The position numbers were made by a program, and so were the translations under genes. Below, piece by piece: positions 44,504-52,809 of a stretch of 64,000 bases of DNA (the stretch's first letter is position 1; the number at the start of each line of letters is the position of its first letter). This DNA comes from Flavobacteriaceae bacterium 3519-10. Its GTDB lineage: Bacteria; Bacteroidota; Bacteroidia; Flavobacteriales; Weeksellaceae. The notes below the pieces were generated by a model. That model searched no databases. It saw only the letters and a list, made by a program, of their open reading frames with translations, and was not told where the DNA came from. The stretch lies in contig CP001673.1 in assembly GCA_000023725.1 (NCBI GenBank), positions 1,002,342-1,066,341 on the forward strand, given 5' to 3'.

Positions 44504-45136
44504 TTACTTGATAATCACGAATTCATCCATCGGAATACGCACTTTTTTCATATGAGACAGCCAATCATTTTCAGAATCTCTGTAGCCTAAGTATAAAAGG
44601 GTAACACTTCTGAGACCAAGCTCTTTCAATCCGAGAATTTCATCAACCACTTCAGTGCTAAAACCTTCAGCAGGCGTGCTGTCGATTTTAAGTTCGGCTG
44701 CCTGCGCCATGGCTAAACCTAATGCAATATACGTCTGTCTTGCGGTGTGGGCGAAGTTTTCGTCGGCGGTCTGCGCACCATAGATTTGTTTCAGCTGGTC
44801 GGTATAGCTGCTGAATCGGCCTTGTGGCAGATCGCGCACTTCGGTGTGATAATCATATACTTTATCGATTTTTTCTGCTGAGTAGCTGTCCCACGCTGCG
44901 AAAACGAGAACGTGCGAACAGTCTCTCATCACTTCCGGATTCAGTGCGCCTTTTACCATTTGCTCCTTCAGATCCTGGTTTTCTACCACGATCACGCGGA
45001 AAGGCTGGAGGCCGGATGAAGTCGGCGCCAGACGGGCTGCTTCCAAGATTTTGTTTAAATCCTGTCCGCTTACTTTTTTGGTTGGGTCGTACGCTTTCAC
45101 AGCGTGGCGCCAGTTAAGGTTTTCTAATAATGCCAT
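44504..45136 (-). CDS. Nitroreductase-family NAD(P)H-dependent oxidoreductase
   Basis: A 210-residue FMN enzyme of the nitroreductase family. The opening LENLNWRHAVKAYDP and AARLAPTSSGLQPFRVIVVEN carry the FMN-phosphate contacts (Arg-His and the SSGLQP loop). A later GLAMAQAAELKIDSTPAEGF block is the usual second FMN site. Members reduce quinones, nitro compounds or unsaturated aldehydes, and this one may deal with products of lipid peroxidation. It is the first gene of an operon with ohrR and ohr, with its stop adjacent to the ohrR frame. The promoter upstream overlaps an OhrR-like operator. Confidence 0.9.
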   Translation of the reverse strand: MALLENLNWRHAVKAYDPTKKVSGQDLNKILEAARLAPTSSGLQPFRVIVVENQDLKEQMVKGALNPEVMRDCSHVLVFAAWDSYSAEKIDKVYDYHTEVRDLPQGRFSSYTDQLKQIYGAQTADENFAHTARQTYIALGLAMAQAAELKIDSTPAEGFSTEVVDEILGLKELGLRSVTLLYLGYRDSENDWLSHMKKVRIPMDEFVIIK

Positions 45137-45169
45137 ATCTATTTATTTTTATTTGGTTCTTTTGAAGTG

Positions 45170-45209
45170 CAAATATAAGCTTAAAATACATTGTGCACAA
45201 TTTAATTGT
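45170..45209 (-). promoter_or_regulatory. OhrR-type operator overlapping the nitroreductase-ohrR-ohr promoter
   Basis: On the minus strand, TTG (45200-45198) and TATATTTG (45177-45170) are 20 bases apart. The -33 side lies inside two overlapping palindromes: ATTGTGCACAAT (45190-45201) and ACAATTTAATTGT (45197-45209). The second resembles the Bacillus OhrR box TACAATT-AATTGTA. A repressor bound here would block the polymerase. Confidence 0.7.
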
Positions 45210-45239
45210 TGAAAGCTTTAATTTCCTGCACACAAAAAA

Positions 45240-45263
45240 GCCGCCTGAATAAGTTCAGACGGC
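45240..45263 (-). terminator. Terminator after the transaldolase-like gene
   Basis: Minus strand GCCGTCTGAA, a 4-base loop and TTCAGGCGGC, with one G-U pair, followed by TTTTTT. Confidence 0.85.
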
Positions 45264-45285
45264 AAGATTTTAAGCTATAGAATAT

Positions 45286-45939
45286 TTATCCCATTTTCTC
45301 GGCATCCGCAACGAACTGTGCGAGGCCGCTGTCAGTAAGTGGGTGTTTAAGTAAATTAAGGATCGACACCAATGGCGAAGTAATTACATCTGCACCGATT
45401 TTCGCGCAGTTGATGATGTGCATTGGCGAACGGATAGAAGCCGCAAGAATCTCGGTATCGAACATATAGTTATCGAAAATAATCCGGATCTCTTCAATTA
45501 AATTCAGTCCGTCTACAGAAATGTCATCGAGTCTTCCCAGGAAAGGTGAAACGTAAGTAGCGCCCGCTTTTGCTGCAAGCAATGCCTGCCCCGCAGAGAA
45601 AATTAAAGTACAGTTGGTTTTAATTCCTTTGTCTGAGAAATATTTAAGTGCTTTGATGCCGTCCTTAATCATCGGGATCTTCACCACAATATTCGGATGG
45701 ATGGCCGCAAGTTCGTCACCTTCCGCAATCATTTCTTCGTAGGTTGTACTTAAAACTTCTGCTGAAATATCTCCTTCTGCAATTTCGCAGATGGTTTTGT
45801 AATGGTTCAGAATGGCCTCTTTACCACTGATGCCTTCTTTGGCCATCAGGGTAGGGTTGGTGGTAACTCCATCTAAAATTCCAAGATCCTGTGCTTCTCT
45901 GATCTGATCTAAGTTGGCTGTGTCGATAAAAAATTTCAT
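45286..45939 (-). CDS. Transaldolase / fructose-6-phosphate aldolase-like (TalC/FSA subfamily)
   Basis: A 217-residue TIM-barrel aldolase of the small transaldolase class. It opens MKFFIDTANLDQIREA and has DGVTTNPTLMAKEG. The Schiff-base Lys is Lys87 in HPNIVVKIPM. YVSPFLGRLDDIS and LAASIRSPMHIINCAKIGADVITSP are further family blocks. Enzymes of this length act as transaldolases in the pentose phosphate pathway or as fructose-6-phosphate aldolases. The distinguishing Tyr/Phe/Gln residue near the Lys cannot be assigned with certainty, so the reaction stays open. The frame is open to 46014, but a -7 element at 45957-45964 and the family start favour 45939. Confidence 0.9.
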   Translation of the reverse strand: MKFFIDTANLDQIREAQDLGILDGVTTNPTLMAKEGISGKEAILNHYKTICEIAEGDISAEVLSTTYEEMIAEGDELAAIHPNIVVKIPMIKDGIKALKYFSDKGIKTNCTLIFSAGQALLAAKAGATYVSPFLGRLDDISVDGLNLIEEIRIIFDNYMFDTEILAASIRSPMHIINCAKIGADVITSPLVSILNLLKHPLTDSGLAQFVADAEKMG

Positions 45940-45956
45940 ATTGATTGTAATTTTAA

Positions 45957-45964
45957 CAAAGGTA
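45957..45964 (-). promoter_or_regulatory. -7 promoter element for the transaldolase-like gene
   Basis: TACCTTTG on the minus strand, with TTTT 20 bases upstream. The ATG at 45939 lies 17 bases downstream. Confidence 0.55.
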
Positions 45965-46123
45965 AGATTTTCAGCAGTGTTGTGAAAACGATTAATTGTT
46001 AAAAGGAAATACAAAATTCCGCGGGACGCTGAAAGTTTTAAAAATGATTTAAATAAGAAATTTTCAATAAGATGTGAAATTCAATATGAAAACCGGATAT
46101 TTGTAACGTAAATATTAAATTAT

Positions 46124-47386
46124 ATGCACAAATTTCTATCGACTTTTCTGTTTATCGGTGTTTTGGTAAGCTCGCAGCAGCAGTGGAGCACCTTTTCATA
46201 TCCGCCTGCTACACAGGGACGATACGATGACGTCTTTTTCCTCAATGAAAACCTCGGTTGGGCGGCGCGCGGCGGAAGCGGTGCGGTATTTAAGACCACG
46301 AACGGCGGTGCCAACTGGACTCAACTTTCGTTACCTAACCCGAATAATGAATATTACCGGAATATTGAGTTTCTGGATGAAAATATTGGCTTTCTCGGCA
46401 CTTTAAATAACAGTTTTTATAAAACGACTAACGGTGGCGCGACATGGCAGAAAGTACAGAATATTTCGCCTTATCCTGAAGCCATCTGCGGCCTTGACAC
46501 GATTGGAACTTCCACGGTTTACGGCTGCGGTGCGTGGTTTCAGCCGGCATATATTATTAAATCTACCGACAGCGGAAATACGTGGCAGTTTATTGATATG
46601 TCCGCCTACGCCACGGCTTTGGTCGAAATTTTATTCATCACCGAAAACTTAGGCTTTGTTTCCGGCTCCGATGATCAGGGCGCTGTGATCCTCAAAACTT
46701 TGAACGGCGGCGCAACCTGGACGAAAATTTACGGGAGCAATATACCGAATGAATATGTCTGGAAAATGCAGATCCTGCCCGGCACCGATAATATGCGCAT
46801 GTTCTGTTCAATTGAAAGCGTGGCGCCCAATTCCGGAAAACTACTTAAAACAGTCGATGGCGGCGCGACGTGGGAAACCAAAAACTTCCCCGATGTTGAT
46901 GTGCAGGCCGTTGGATTTGTTTCGTCCACAAAAGGCTGGATGGGCGGCCACCACACCGGTTTTCATGAGACCAACGACGGCGGCGAAACCTGGACCAACC
47001 TTGGAATTGGCGGCTCACTGAACCGTATATTTTTTCTGAGCGAAACGCTGGCGTACGCTTCCGGAAATAACATTTATAAAATGACAGGCAGCGGTCTGTC
47101 GGTTGCAGGAGTTGGAGATCAATCAGTGAAAGAGCTTAAAGTCGATATCGCGCCAAACCCCGTAACCGACGTACTTAACCTTAAAATTCATTATGAACAT
47201 TCCGATCATATTATAATTGCGCTTTACGATACTTCGGGAAAGTTTCTTGAGTACATCCTAAAAGGCGATGTGCCGGGCAAAGGCATCAAGAATTATTCGC
47301 TGAAATTCGATTATCCGGCCGGTGTATATTTTCTGAATGTCCATTCGAATTTGGGAAGGAGGAGTATAAAGATTATTAAGAAGTAA
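46124..47386 (+). CDS. Secreted YCF48/BNR-like propeller protein with T9SS type A sorting domain
   Basis: A 420-residue exported protein. The signal peptide ends VLVSSQ at residue 18. Residues 20-330 are repeated propeller blades with Asp-box-like turns, namely TTNGGANWTQL, TTNGGATWQKV, STDSGNTWQFI, TLNGGATWTKI, TVDGGATWETK and TNDGGETWTNL. The last 80 residues are a T9SS sorting domain: VDIAPNPVTDVLNLKI, LYDTSGKFLEY, YPAGVYFLNV and a basic SIKIIKK end. The propeller is of the YCF48/photosystem-assembly type used widely in Bacteroidota as a binding module. No enzyme residues are recognised. Confidence 0.88.
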   Translation: MHKFLSTFLFIGVLVSSQQQWSTFSYPPATQGRYDDVFFLNENLGWAARGGSGAVFKTTNGGANWTQLSLPNPNNEYYRNIEFLDENIGFLGTLNNSFYKTTNGGATWQKVQNISPYPEAICGLDTIGTSTVYGCGAWFQPAYIIKSTDSGNTWQFIDMSAYATALVEILFITENLGFVSGSDDQGAVILKTLNGGATWTKIYGSNIPNEYVWKMQILPGTDNMRMFCSIESVAPNSGKLLKTVDGGATWETKNFPDVDVQAVGFVSSTKGWMGGHHTGFHETNDGGETWTNLGIGGSLNRIFFLSETLAYASGNNIYKMTGSGLSVAGVGDQSVKELKVDIAPNPVTDVLNLKIHYEHSDHIIIALYDTSGKFLEYILKGDVPGKGIKNYSLKFDYPAGVYFLNVHSNLGRRSIKIIKK

Positions 47387-47497
47387 CTTCAATTAAGCTT
47401 ACAAACCAGTTCGATATTTCGTGATTCTGGATGAAGAAAGCTAGCGCTTTAGTTTGAATATTCTTGTAATATTAAGGAATAAGCTTGACTGTGATCG

Positions 47498-47525
47498 TTG
47501 CAATTTGTTAATCTGAATAAATTTG
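47498..47525 (+). promoter_or_regulatory. Orphan promoter-like sequence facing the HEPN-like gene
   Basis: TTG (47498-47500) and TAAATTTG (47518-47525) are 17 bases apart on the plus strand. No plus-strand gene follows; transcription would run antisense into the broken HEPN-like gene. This may be chance in AT-rich DNA. Confidence 0.25.
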
Positions 47526-47582
47526 CACGTTAAATTATCGCAGTTGTACTCGTTTTTATAATAAAATGTATTTTCTTGAATT

Positions 47583-48296
47583 TTATTTTTGTGTGGCGTC
47601 GAAAACAACATCTGTTACATATGTTAAAAGAGAAAGAGCTTTATAGCTGACAAATTCGTCCTCTCCATAATCAGTGCTTTGACCATGCATAATGTCATGA
47701 CGATTAGCATCAATTGGGTTTTCAAAGTTTTGTACTTGTCGATTAGATGAAATTAGATTTAAAGGTTGCAGTAAGTCAAGAGTTAGTCCAGACCCGGTAA
47801 ATTTATCAACAATACTAGAGGTTTTTGGTTTTCCTTTTTTTATAGTAAAAAATCTAATTGCAGTTAATTCTTGACAAATTCCCTCAGCTTGAGAGTAAAA
47901 CACAGGAATTGACAAATAGTAATTTTTTTCTTTATGAGCTTTAATAGACGCGGTTAACACTTTCTCCCTATCTGGAAATTTTCTAATCATTCCCAGTGCT
48001 AATTCATCAATTTCCTGATCAAAATATTGTTTTAGAAAACTATTTGCTTCCAATATCTGTCCGTCAACGATATATAAACCCGCTTGTATAACTTGTGACA
48101 TTGTCATTTCCGAATTTGGATACCAATTATTTTCAGATCATTTAATGATTGAATTTTGAAATAATTCATAATTTTTTTTATAGTCGAAATCCTTTGGAAT
48201 AATATTGTAAATGCGTTGGAATCGTGCAGCGATTTTGTCTAATACCGATTGCAATTCTTCTGGAATAACATTAAATTGCGAATTTAGATTGGTCAT
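47583..48296 (-). pseudogene. HEPN-like gene interrupted by an in-frame TGA
   Basis: One continuous frame on the minus strand runs 238 codons from ATG 48296 to the stop at 47583, broken only by TGA at 48140-48138 after codon 52. The upstream part reads MTNLNSQFNVIPEELQSVL and the part just after the stop reads SENNWYPNSEMTMSQVIQAG, so both sides are protein-like. A single CGA-to-TGA change would explain it. Alternatively, the downstream 174 codons from an internal Met at 48107 are translated alone. Near the C-terminus NRHDIMHG holds an R-x4-H pair as in HEPN ribonuclease domains. The DNA is visibly more AT-rich than its neighbours, hinting at acquisition. Toxin or phage-defence roles are only inference. 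Confidence 0.6.
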
Positions 48297-48418
48297 TGAA
48301 ATTATTTAATGGTTGCGTATATACGTTGACGGTGATTTTATTGTTGGTATTATAATTTTATGAAATAACTATTAAATGGAGCTTTTAACGAAAGGTTTAA
48401 CTTAAACACCATCACTCA

Positions 48419-50326
48419 TCAAATCCTCTCCTCCTTAATCTCCTCAACAATTTCAGGATTCAACAAAGTAGAAATATCCCCGAAATTGGCGAAATCACCT
48501 TCCGCAATTTTCCTTAAGATCCGGCGCATGATTTTTCCTGAACGCGTTTTCGGCAATGCAGACACAAACTGAATCTTATCAAGTTTGGCAATCGGACCCA
48601 CCGTATCGCTGATTACCTGGTTGATTTCCTTTCTGAGGTTTTCACGATCGCGGCTCTCGCCCACATCTTTCAAAATCACATAACCATAAAGCGCACTTCC
48701 TTTAATGTCGTGCGGATAACCCACAATAGCTGATTCTGCTACAGCCGGATGCTGGTTAATGCTGTCTTCAATCGGTGCGGTTCCGAGGTTGTGACCGGAA
48801 ACGATAATCACATCATCAACGCGTCCGGTGATTCTGTAATAACCAACTTCATCGCGCAGGGCACCGTCGCCGGTGAAATATTTACCCGGAAATGCCGTAA
48901 AGTAAGTTTCCTTATACCGCTGATGGTCGCCCCAAATCGTCCTTGCAATTCCGGGCCACGGAAAACGGATACAGAGGTTGCCGTCAACCTGATTTCCGGT
49001 GATTTCATTGCGTTTGTCGTCCATCAGAACCGGCTGAATTCCCGGAAGTGGAAGAGTAGCGTAAGTTGGTTTGGTGGGCGTTACAAACGGAATCGGCGAA
49101 ATCATAATACCGCCGGTTTCGGTTTGCCACCAGGTATCCACGATCGGGCATTTTTTCTTGCCGACATGGTCGTTGTACCAGTGCCAGGCTTCATCATTAA
49201 TCGGTTCACCCACAGAACCGATCACGCGTAAACTTGAAAGGTCATGTTTTTCAACCCATTCGTAAGACTCTTTTGCGAGTGAACGGATGGCAGTCGGCGC
49301 GGTATAAAACTGCGTAACTTTGTGTTTTTCAATTACTTCCCAGAAACGGTCGGGTTCCGGATACGTAGGAACGCCTTCGAAGATCACCGTCGTGGCACCG
49401 TTAGCAAGCGGTCCGTAGAGGATGTACGAGTGTCCCGTGATCCAGCCGATGTCGGCCGTACACCAGTAAATATCGTTTTCCTGATAATTAAATACGTTCT
49501 TGAAAGTATACGCCGTGTAAACCATATAACCCGCCGTGGTGTGCAGCATACCTTTGGGTTTTCCGGTGGAACCGGAAGTGTACAGAATAAACAGCGGATC
49601 TTCGGCATCCATAATCACCGAAATAAAATCTGAAGCGGCTTTTTCGTAAAGCGGTTCGAGCCAAAAATCGCGGCCATCCTTCATTTTTACATCGCCGCCG
49701 GTTCTTTTCACAACCAAAACTTTTTCGACAGTCGGGCAGCTTTCCACGGCTTCGTCGATAATTCCTTTAAGATCGATGGCTTTGTGACCGCGGTAACTTC
49801 CGTCCGAACAGATTATCAGTTTTGCCTCGCAGTCATTCACACGTGAAGTCACCGCCGAGGCAGAGAATCCAGCAAATATCACCGAATGCACTGCTCCCAG
49901 ACGCGCACAGGCCAGCATCGTCACGGCAAGTTCAGGAATCATAGGCAGATAAATGCAGACCCGGTCGCCCTTTTCAATGCCCATATCGCGAAGTACATTG
50001 GCCATTTTGCAGACTCTGTCGCGGAGTTCGGAATACGAAATATGCTGCGCTTCTTCTTTGGGGTCGTTGGGTTCCCAGATGATCGCAGTTTTGTCGCCGC
50101 GCGTGTTCAGATGGCGGTCGATGCAGTTTTTGGTGATGTTGAGTTTGGCGTTTTTAAACCATTTTATTTTGGCCTCCTGCATGTCATATTCCACCACTTT
50201 GCTCCAGCGTTGGTACCAGACGAAGTTTTCATCAGCCACTTTATCCCAGAATTTTTTGGGATTCTTGATCGATTTTTTATACTGTTTGAAATAATCCGGA
50301 AGATCATCAATGAAATAATTCTTCAT
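48419..50326 (-). CDS. acs: Acetyl-CoA synthetase
   Basis: A 635-residue AMP-forming ligase making acetyl-CoA from acetate, ATP and CoA. The P-loop-like LFILYTSGSTGKPKGMLH, the acetate-pocket VDTWWQTETGGIM, and YFTGDGALRDEVGYYRITGRVDDVIIVSG are all standard. The catalytic Lys that is acetylated for control lies in LPKTRSGKIMRRIL. The N-terminal YFKQYKKSIKNPKKFWDKVADENFVWYQRW region is the ACS-specific domain. It is the last gene of a minus-strand locus with a second acyl-CoA synthetase and a symporter-kinase, which fits a role in growth on acetate. A downstream terminator hairpin is not clear. Confidence 0.97.
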   Translation of the reverse strand: MKNYFIDDLPDYFKQYKKSIKNPKKFWDKVADENFVWYQRWSKVVEYDMQEAKIKWFKNAKLNITKNCIDRHLNTRGDKTAIIWEPNDPKEEAQHISYSELRDRVCKMANVLRDMGIEKGDRVCIYLPMIPELAVTMLACARLGAVHSVIFAGFSASAVTSRVNDCEAKLIICSDGSYRGHKAIDLKGIIDEAVESCPTVEKVLVVKRTGGDVKMKDGRDFWLEPLYEKAASDFISVIMDAEDPLFILYTSGSTGKPKGMLHTTAGYMVYTAYTFKNVFNYQENDIYWCTADIGWITGHSYILYGPLANGATTVIFEGVPTYPEPDRFWEVIEKHKVTQFYTAPTAIRSLAKESYEWVEKHDLSSLRVIGSVGEPINDEAWHWYNDHVGKKKCPIVDTWWQTETGGIMISPIPFVTPTKPTYATLPLPGIQPVLMDDKRNEITGNQVDGNLCIRFPWPGIARTIWGDHQRYKETYFTAFPGKYFTGDGALRDEVGYYRITGRVDDVIIVSGHNLGTAPIEDSINQHPAVAESAIVGYPHDIKGSALYGYVILKDVGESRDRENLRKEINQVISDTVGPIAKLDKIQFVSALPKTRSGKIMRRILRKIAEGDFANFGDISTLLNPEIVEEIKEERI

Positions 50327-50357
50327 AATATTTTATTTTTTATTCTACTTTTATTTA

Positions 50358-50447
50358 GGAGCCTGGAACCTGCTGTCCGCTCATACTCCTCCCCGCCAGT
50401 GGCGGGTGCGGGGTAACCGCTTCCATCAGGGCTCGGGAGCCGGTTCC
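50358..50447 (-). ncRNA. GC-rich structured intergenic element, Flavo-1-like candidate
   Basis: About 90 bases between the two acyl-CoA synthetase genes are far more GC-rich than the surroundings. Read on the minus strand, GGAACC near the start can pair with GGTTCC near the end; GAGCC can pair with GGCTC at the very end; and CCCGCC-ACT-GGCGGG forms an inner hairpin. The first two pairings cross, suggesting a pseudoknot or alternative folds. The block with GCCCTGATGGAAGCGG on the left and GAGCGGACAGCAGG on the right resembles short elements I remember as repeated in flavobacterial genomes and that may correspond to the Flavo-1 RNA motif. That identification needs a covariance-model check. Confidence 0.5.
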
Positions 50448-50470
50448 AAAATCCTGTTCAGTTATCTAAT

Positions 50471-52372
50471 TTAGATTTTTTCTTTTTTATACACATTCAT
50501 CATTTGCTGCAGTTCTTCAACAATGGATTCATCATCTATGGTAGACGGCATCTGATATTCTTTCCCGTCGAGCATCGTGCGGATCAGTTTACGTAAAATC
50601 TTTCCTGACCGCGTTTTCGGCAGCCTGGTAACCACCATCGCATTTTTAAGGCACGCAACCGCCCCGATTTTCTCCCTAACGAGGGCAACGATATCCTTTT
50701 CAAGCTGTTCCTGATCTGCTTTTGATCCCGATTTTAAGACCGCAATCGCAAACGGAACCTGACCTTTAAGTTCATCATCAATTCCAACCACGCAGCATTC
50801 CGCAACATCTTTGTGAGCGGCCACTACTTCCTCCATTTCAGCGGTGGAAAGTCGGTGCCCAGCCACATTAATCACATCATCCACGCGGCCGGTCACGAAA
50901 ACATATCCGTCTTCATCCTTAATGGCGCCGTCGCCGGAGAAATAATACCCCGGAAACCTCGATAGATACCCGAATTTAAACCGTTCAGGATCGCCCCAAA
51001 TCCCTGTCATCGCGCCTGGTGCAAGCGGAAGTTTAATCACAAGATAACCTTCGTGATGCGCTTCAAGCTCATAACCTTCTTCACTGAAGATTTTAATATC
51101 ATAGCCCGGAATCGGTTTGCCGGCGGCGGCCCGTTTAATTTTAACATCTTCCACACCCGGCATTAAGCCTAACATTGGCCAGCCTGATTCGGTTTGCCAC
51201 CAGTGATCGATCGCCGGAACGCCCACGAATTCCTCATACCAATCCAGAGTAGCCACGTCGCAGCGCTCACCGGCCAGGAACTGCGTCCGGAGTGACGAAA
51301 GATCATATTTTTTCACGAGTTCGCCATCAGGATCTTCTTTTTTAATAGCACGAATAGCGGTGGGCGCTGTAAACATCACAGAAACTTTATGCTCTTCGAT
51401 CACGCGCCAGAATGTTCCGGCATCCGGAGTACCGATTGGTTTCCCTTCAAAAATAATGGTTGTGTTGCGGTTGATGAGCGGTGCATACACAGAGAAACTG
51501 TGTCCCACCGCCCAGCCGATGTCTGAGGCAGCCCAGAAAGTTTCACCCTCGTTGGCTCCGTAGATATTTTTAATCGCGAATTTCATCGCCACTGCATGTC
51601 CGCCGTTGTCGCGAACTACGCCTTTTGGTTTCCCGGTAGTTCCGGAAGTGTAAAGAATGTAAAGCGGATGCGTGGATTCGAGCGGAACGCATTCTGCAGG
51701 TTCTGAGTTTTCAATCAGTTTATCAAAATCGGTCAGTCCGCTTCCTTCTGAAAAGTCGAGGCGGTTGCCGAGCAGTTTTCGGTCGTAAGCGATGATATGT
51801 TTGGGCTTGTGGTTGGCGATTGAAATGGCTTCTCTCACAAACGGTAAATAGGGGATTCTACGCGAAACTTCCATCCCAGAACTTGCGGTAATGATCGCTT
51901 TCGGGTTACAATCATCTATCCTGATGGCTAGTTCGGTAGGTGCAAAACCGCCAAATACGACCGAATGCGTCACGCCAAGCCGCGCGCAGGCGAGCATCGC
52001 AAATAATGATTGTGGAATCATCGGCATGTAAATAATGGCGGTATCGCCTTTTTTCAAGCCTAAATCTCGTATCCCGCCCGCAAGTCTCGAAACCTGATCC
52101 AAAACTTCGCTGTAGGTGTATTTCAGGTTCCTTGACGTCACCGGCGAATCATAGATGATCGCAACCTGATCGCCAAAACCGTCGTTGATGTGCTTATCAA
52201 GTGCAAGATAGCAGGTGTTAAGTTCGCCATCCTCAAACCAGGTCGGATAGGTGTTTCCGTCGTCGGTGAGGATTTTTGTGGGCTTCTTAAACCATTCGAT
52301 ATTTTCGGCCTGTTCCGCCCAAAACCGTTCTTTGTCTTCTACACTGTCGCGGAACATTTTGTTTGCTTTCAT
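50471..52372 (-). CDS. Propionyl-CoA synthetase-like acyl-CoA ligase
   Basis: A 633-residue AMP-forming acyl-CoA synthetase of the ACS/PrpE group. The P-loop LYILYTSGTTGKPKGVVRDNGGHAVAM has the RDNGGH extension seen in PrpE and ACSS3 rather than Acs. The pocket motif is IDHWWQTESGWPM. The catalytic Lys lies in LPKTRSGKILRKLIRTML. It is therefore more likely to act on propionate or another short acid than acetate. It lies upstream of acs in the same direction, separated by the GC-rich element, and 75 bases after the response-regulator gene. Substrate choice is inferred from motif look, not proven. Confidence 0.85.
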   Translation of the reverse strand: MKANKMFRDSVEDKERFWAEQAENIEWFKKPTKILTDDGNTYPTWFEDGELNTCYLALDKHINDGFGDQVAIIYDSPVTSRNLKYTYSEVLDQVSRLAGGIRDLGLKKGDTAIIYMPMIPQSLFAMLACARLGVTHSVVFGGFAPTELAIRIDDCNPKAIITASSGMEVSRRIPYLPFVREAISIANHKPKHIIAYDRKLLGNRLDFSEGSGLTDFDKLIENSEPAECVPLESTHPLYILYTSGTTGKPKGVVRDNGGHAVAMKFAIKNIYGANEGETFWAASDIGWAVGHSFSVYAPLINRNTTIIFEGKPIGTPDAGTFWRVIEEHKVSVMFTAPTAIRAIKKEDPDGELVKKYDLSSLRTQFLAGERCDVATLDWYEEFVGVPAIDHWWQTESGWPMLGLMPGVEDVKIKRAAAGKPIPGYDIKIFSEEGYELEAHHEGYLVIKLPLAPGAMTGIWGDPERFKFGYLSRFPGYYFSGDGAIKDEDGYVFVTGRVDDVINVAGHRLSTAEMEEVVAAHKDVAECCVVGIDDELKGQVPFAIAVLKSGSKADQEQLEKDIVALVREKIGAVACLKNAMVVTRLPKTRSGKILRKLIRTMLDGKEYQMPSTIDDESIVEELQQMMNVYKKEKI

Positions 52373-52446
52373 GATTGTTTTTTTTAGGGTCTTGAAGTTT
52401 ATATCGGCAACTCAAATTTTTTTTGACGCAAGACTTCAGAAATAAT

Positions 52447-52809
52447 TTATTTTAACAGTTTCTCTACTTTTTCAGTGAGTTTTTTAATGGAATAAGGTTT
52501 CGTAACATATGCATCTGCCCCGCGTTCCAGACCTTTTTTGATATCGGCTTCGCCTGTCTTTGCGGATAGGAAGACCACTTTAATATTTTCGTACGATTTG
52601 TCTTTTCTGATTTCGGAAAGCGTAGTGTAGCCGTCCACATTCGGCATCATAATGTCGAGCAGGATAATATCAGGGATCTCTGTCTTGATAATTTCAAGTA
52701 CTTCCGCGCCGTCGCGGGCAATGTAGACTTCATAACCGGCCTTCCGGAACGCATATTCCAAAGTCATGATGATCTTGTGTTCGTCGTCTGCAATTAATAT
52801 CTTCTTCAT
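52447..52809 (-). CDS. Single-domain response regulator (receiver only)
   Basis: A 120-residue CheY-like receiver. Acidic pocket Asp8 and Asp9 (ADDEHK), phosphoacceptor Asp52 (LLDIMMP), Ser82 and Lys104 (VTKPYS) are all in place. There is no DNA-binding or enzyme output domain, so it must signal by protein contact or pass phosphate on. Its ATG overlaps the stop codon of the kinase gene by 4 bases (ATGA), which implies translational coupling with the symporter-histidine kinase. Phosphorylation at Asp52 by that kinase is the obvious expectation. Confidence 0.95.
   Translation of the reverse strand: MKKILIADDEHKIIMTLEYAFRKAGYEVYIARDGAEVLEIIKTEIPDIILLDIMMPNVDGYTTLSEIRKDKSYENIKVVFLSAKTGEADIKKGLERGADAYVTKPYSIKKLTEKVEKLLK

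Noticed and set aside
48749-50416. Long plus-strand frames opposite acs
   Set aside because: Antisense shadows of a strongly conserved enzyme gene with no independent signals.
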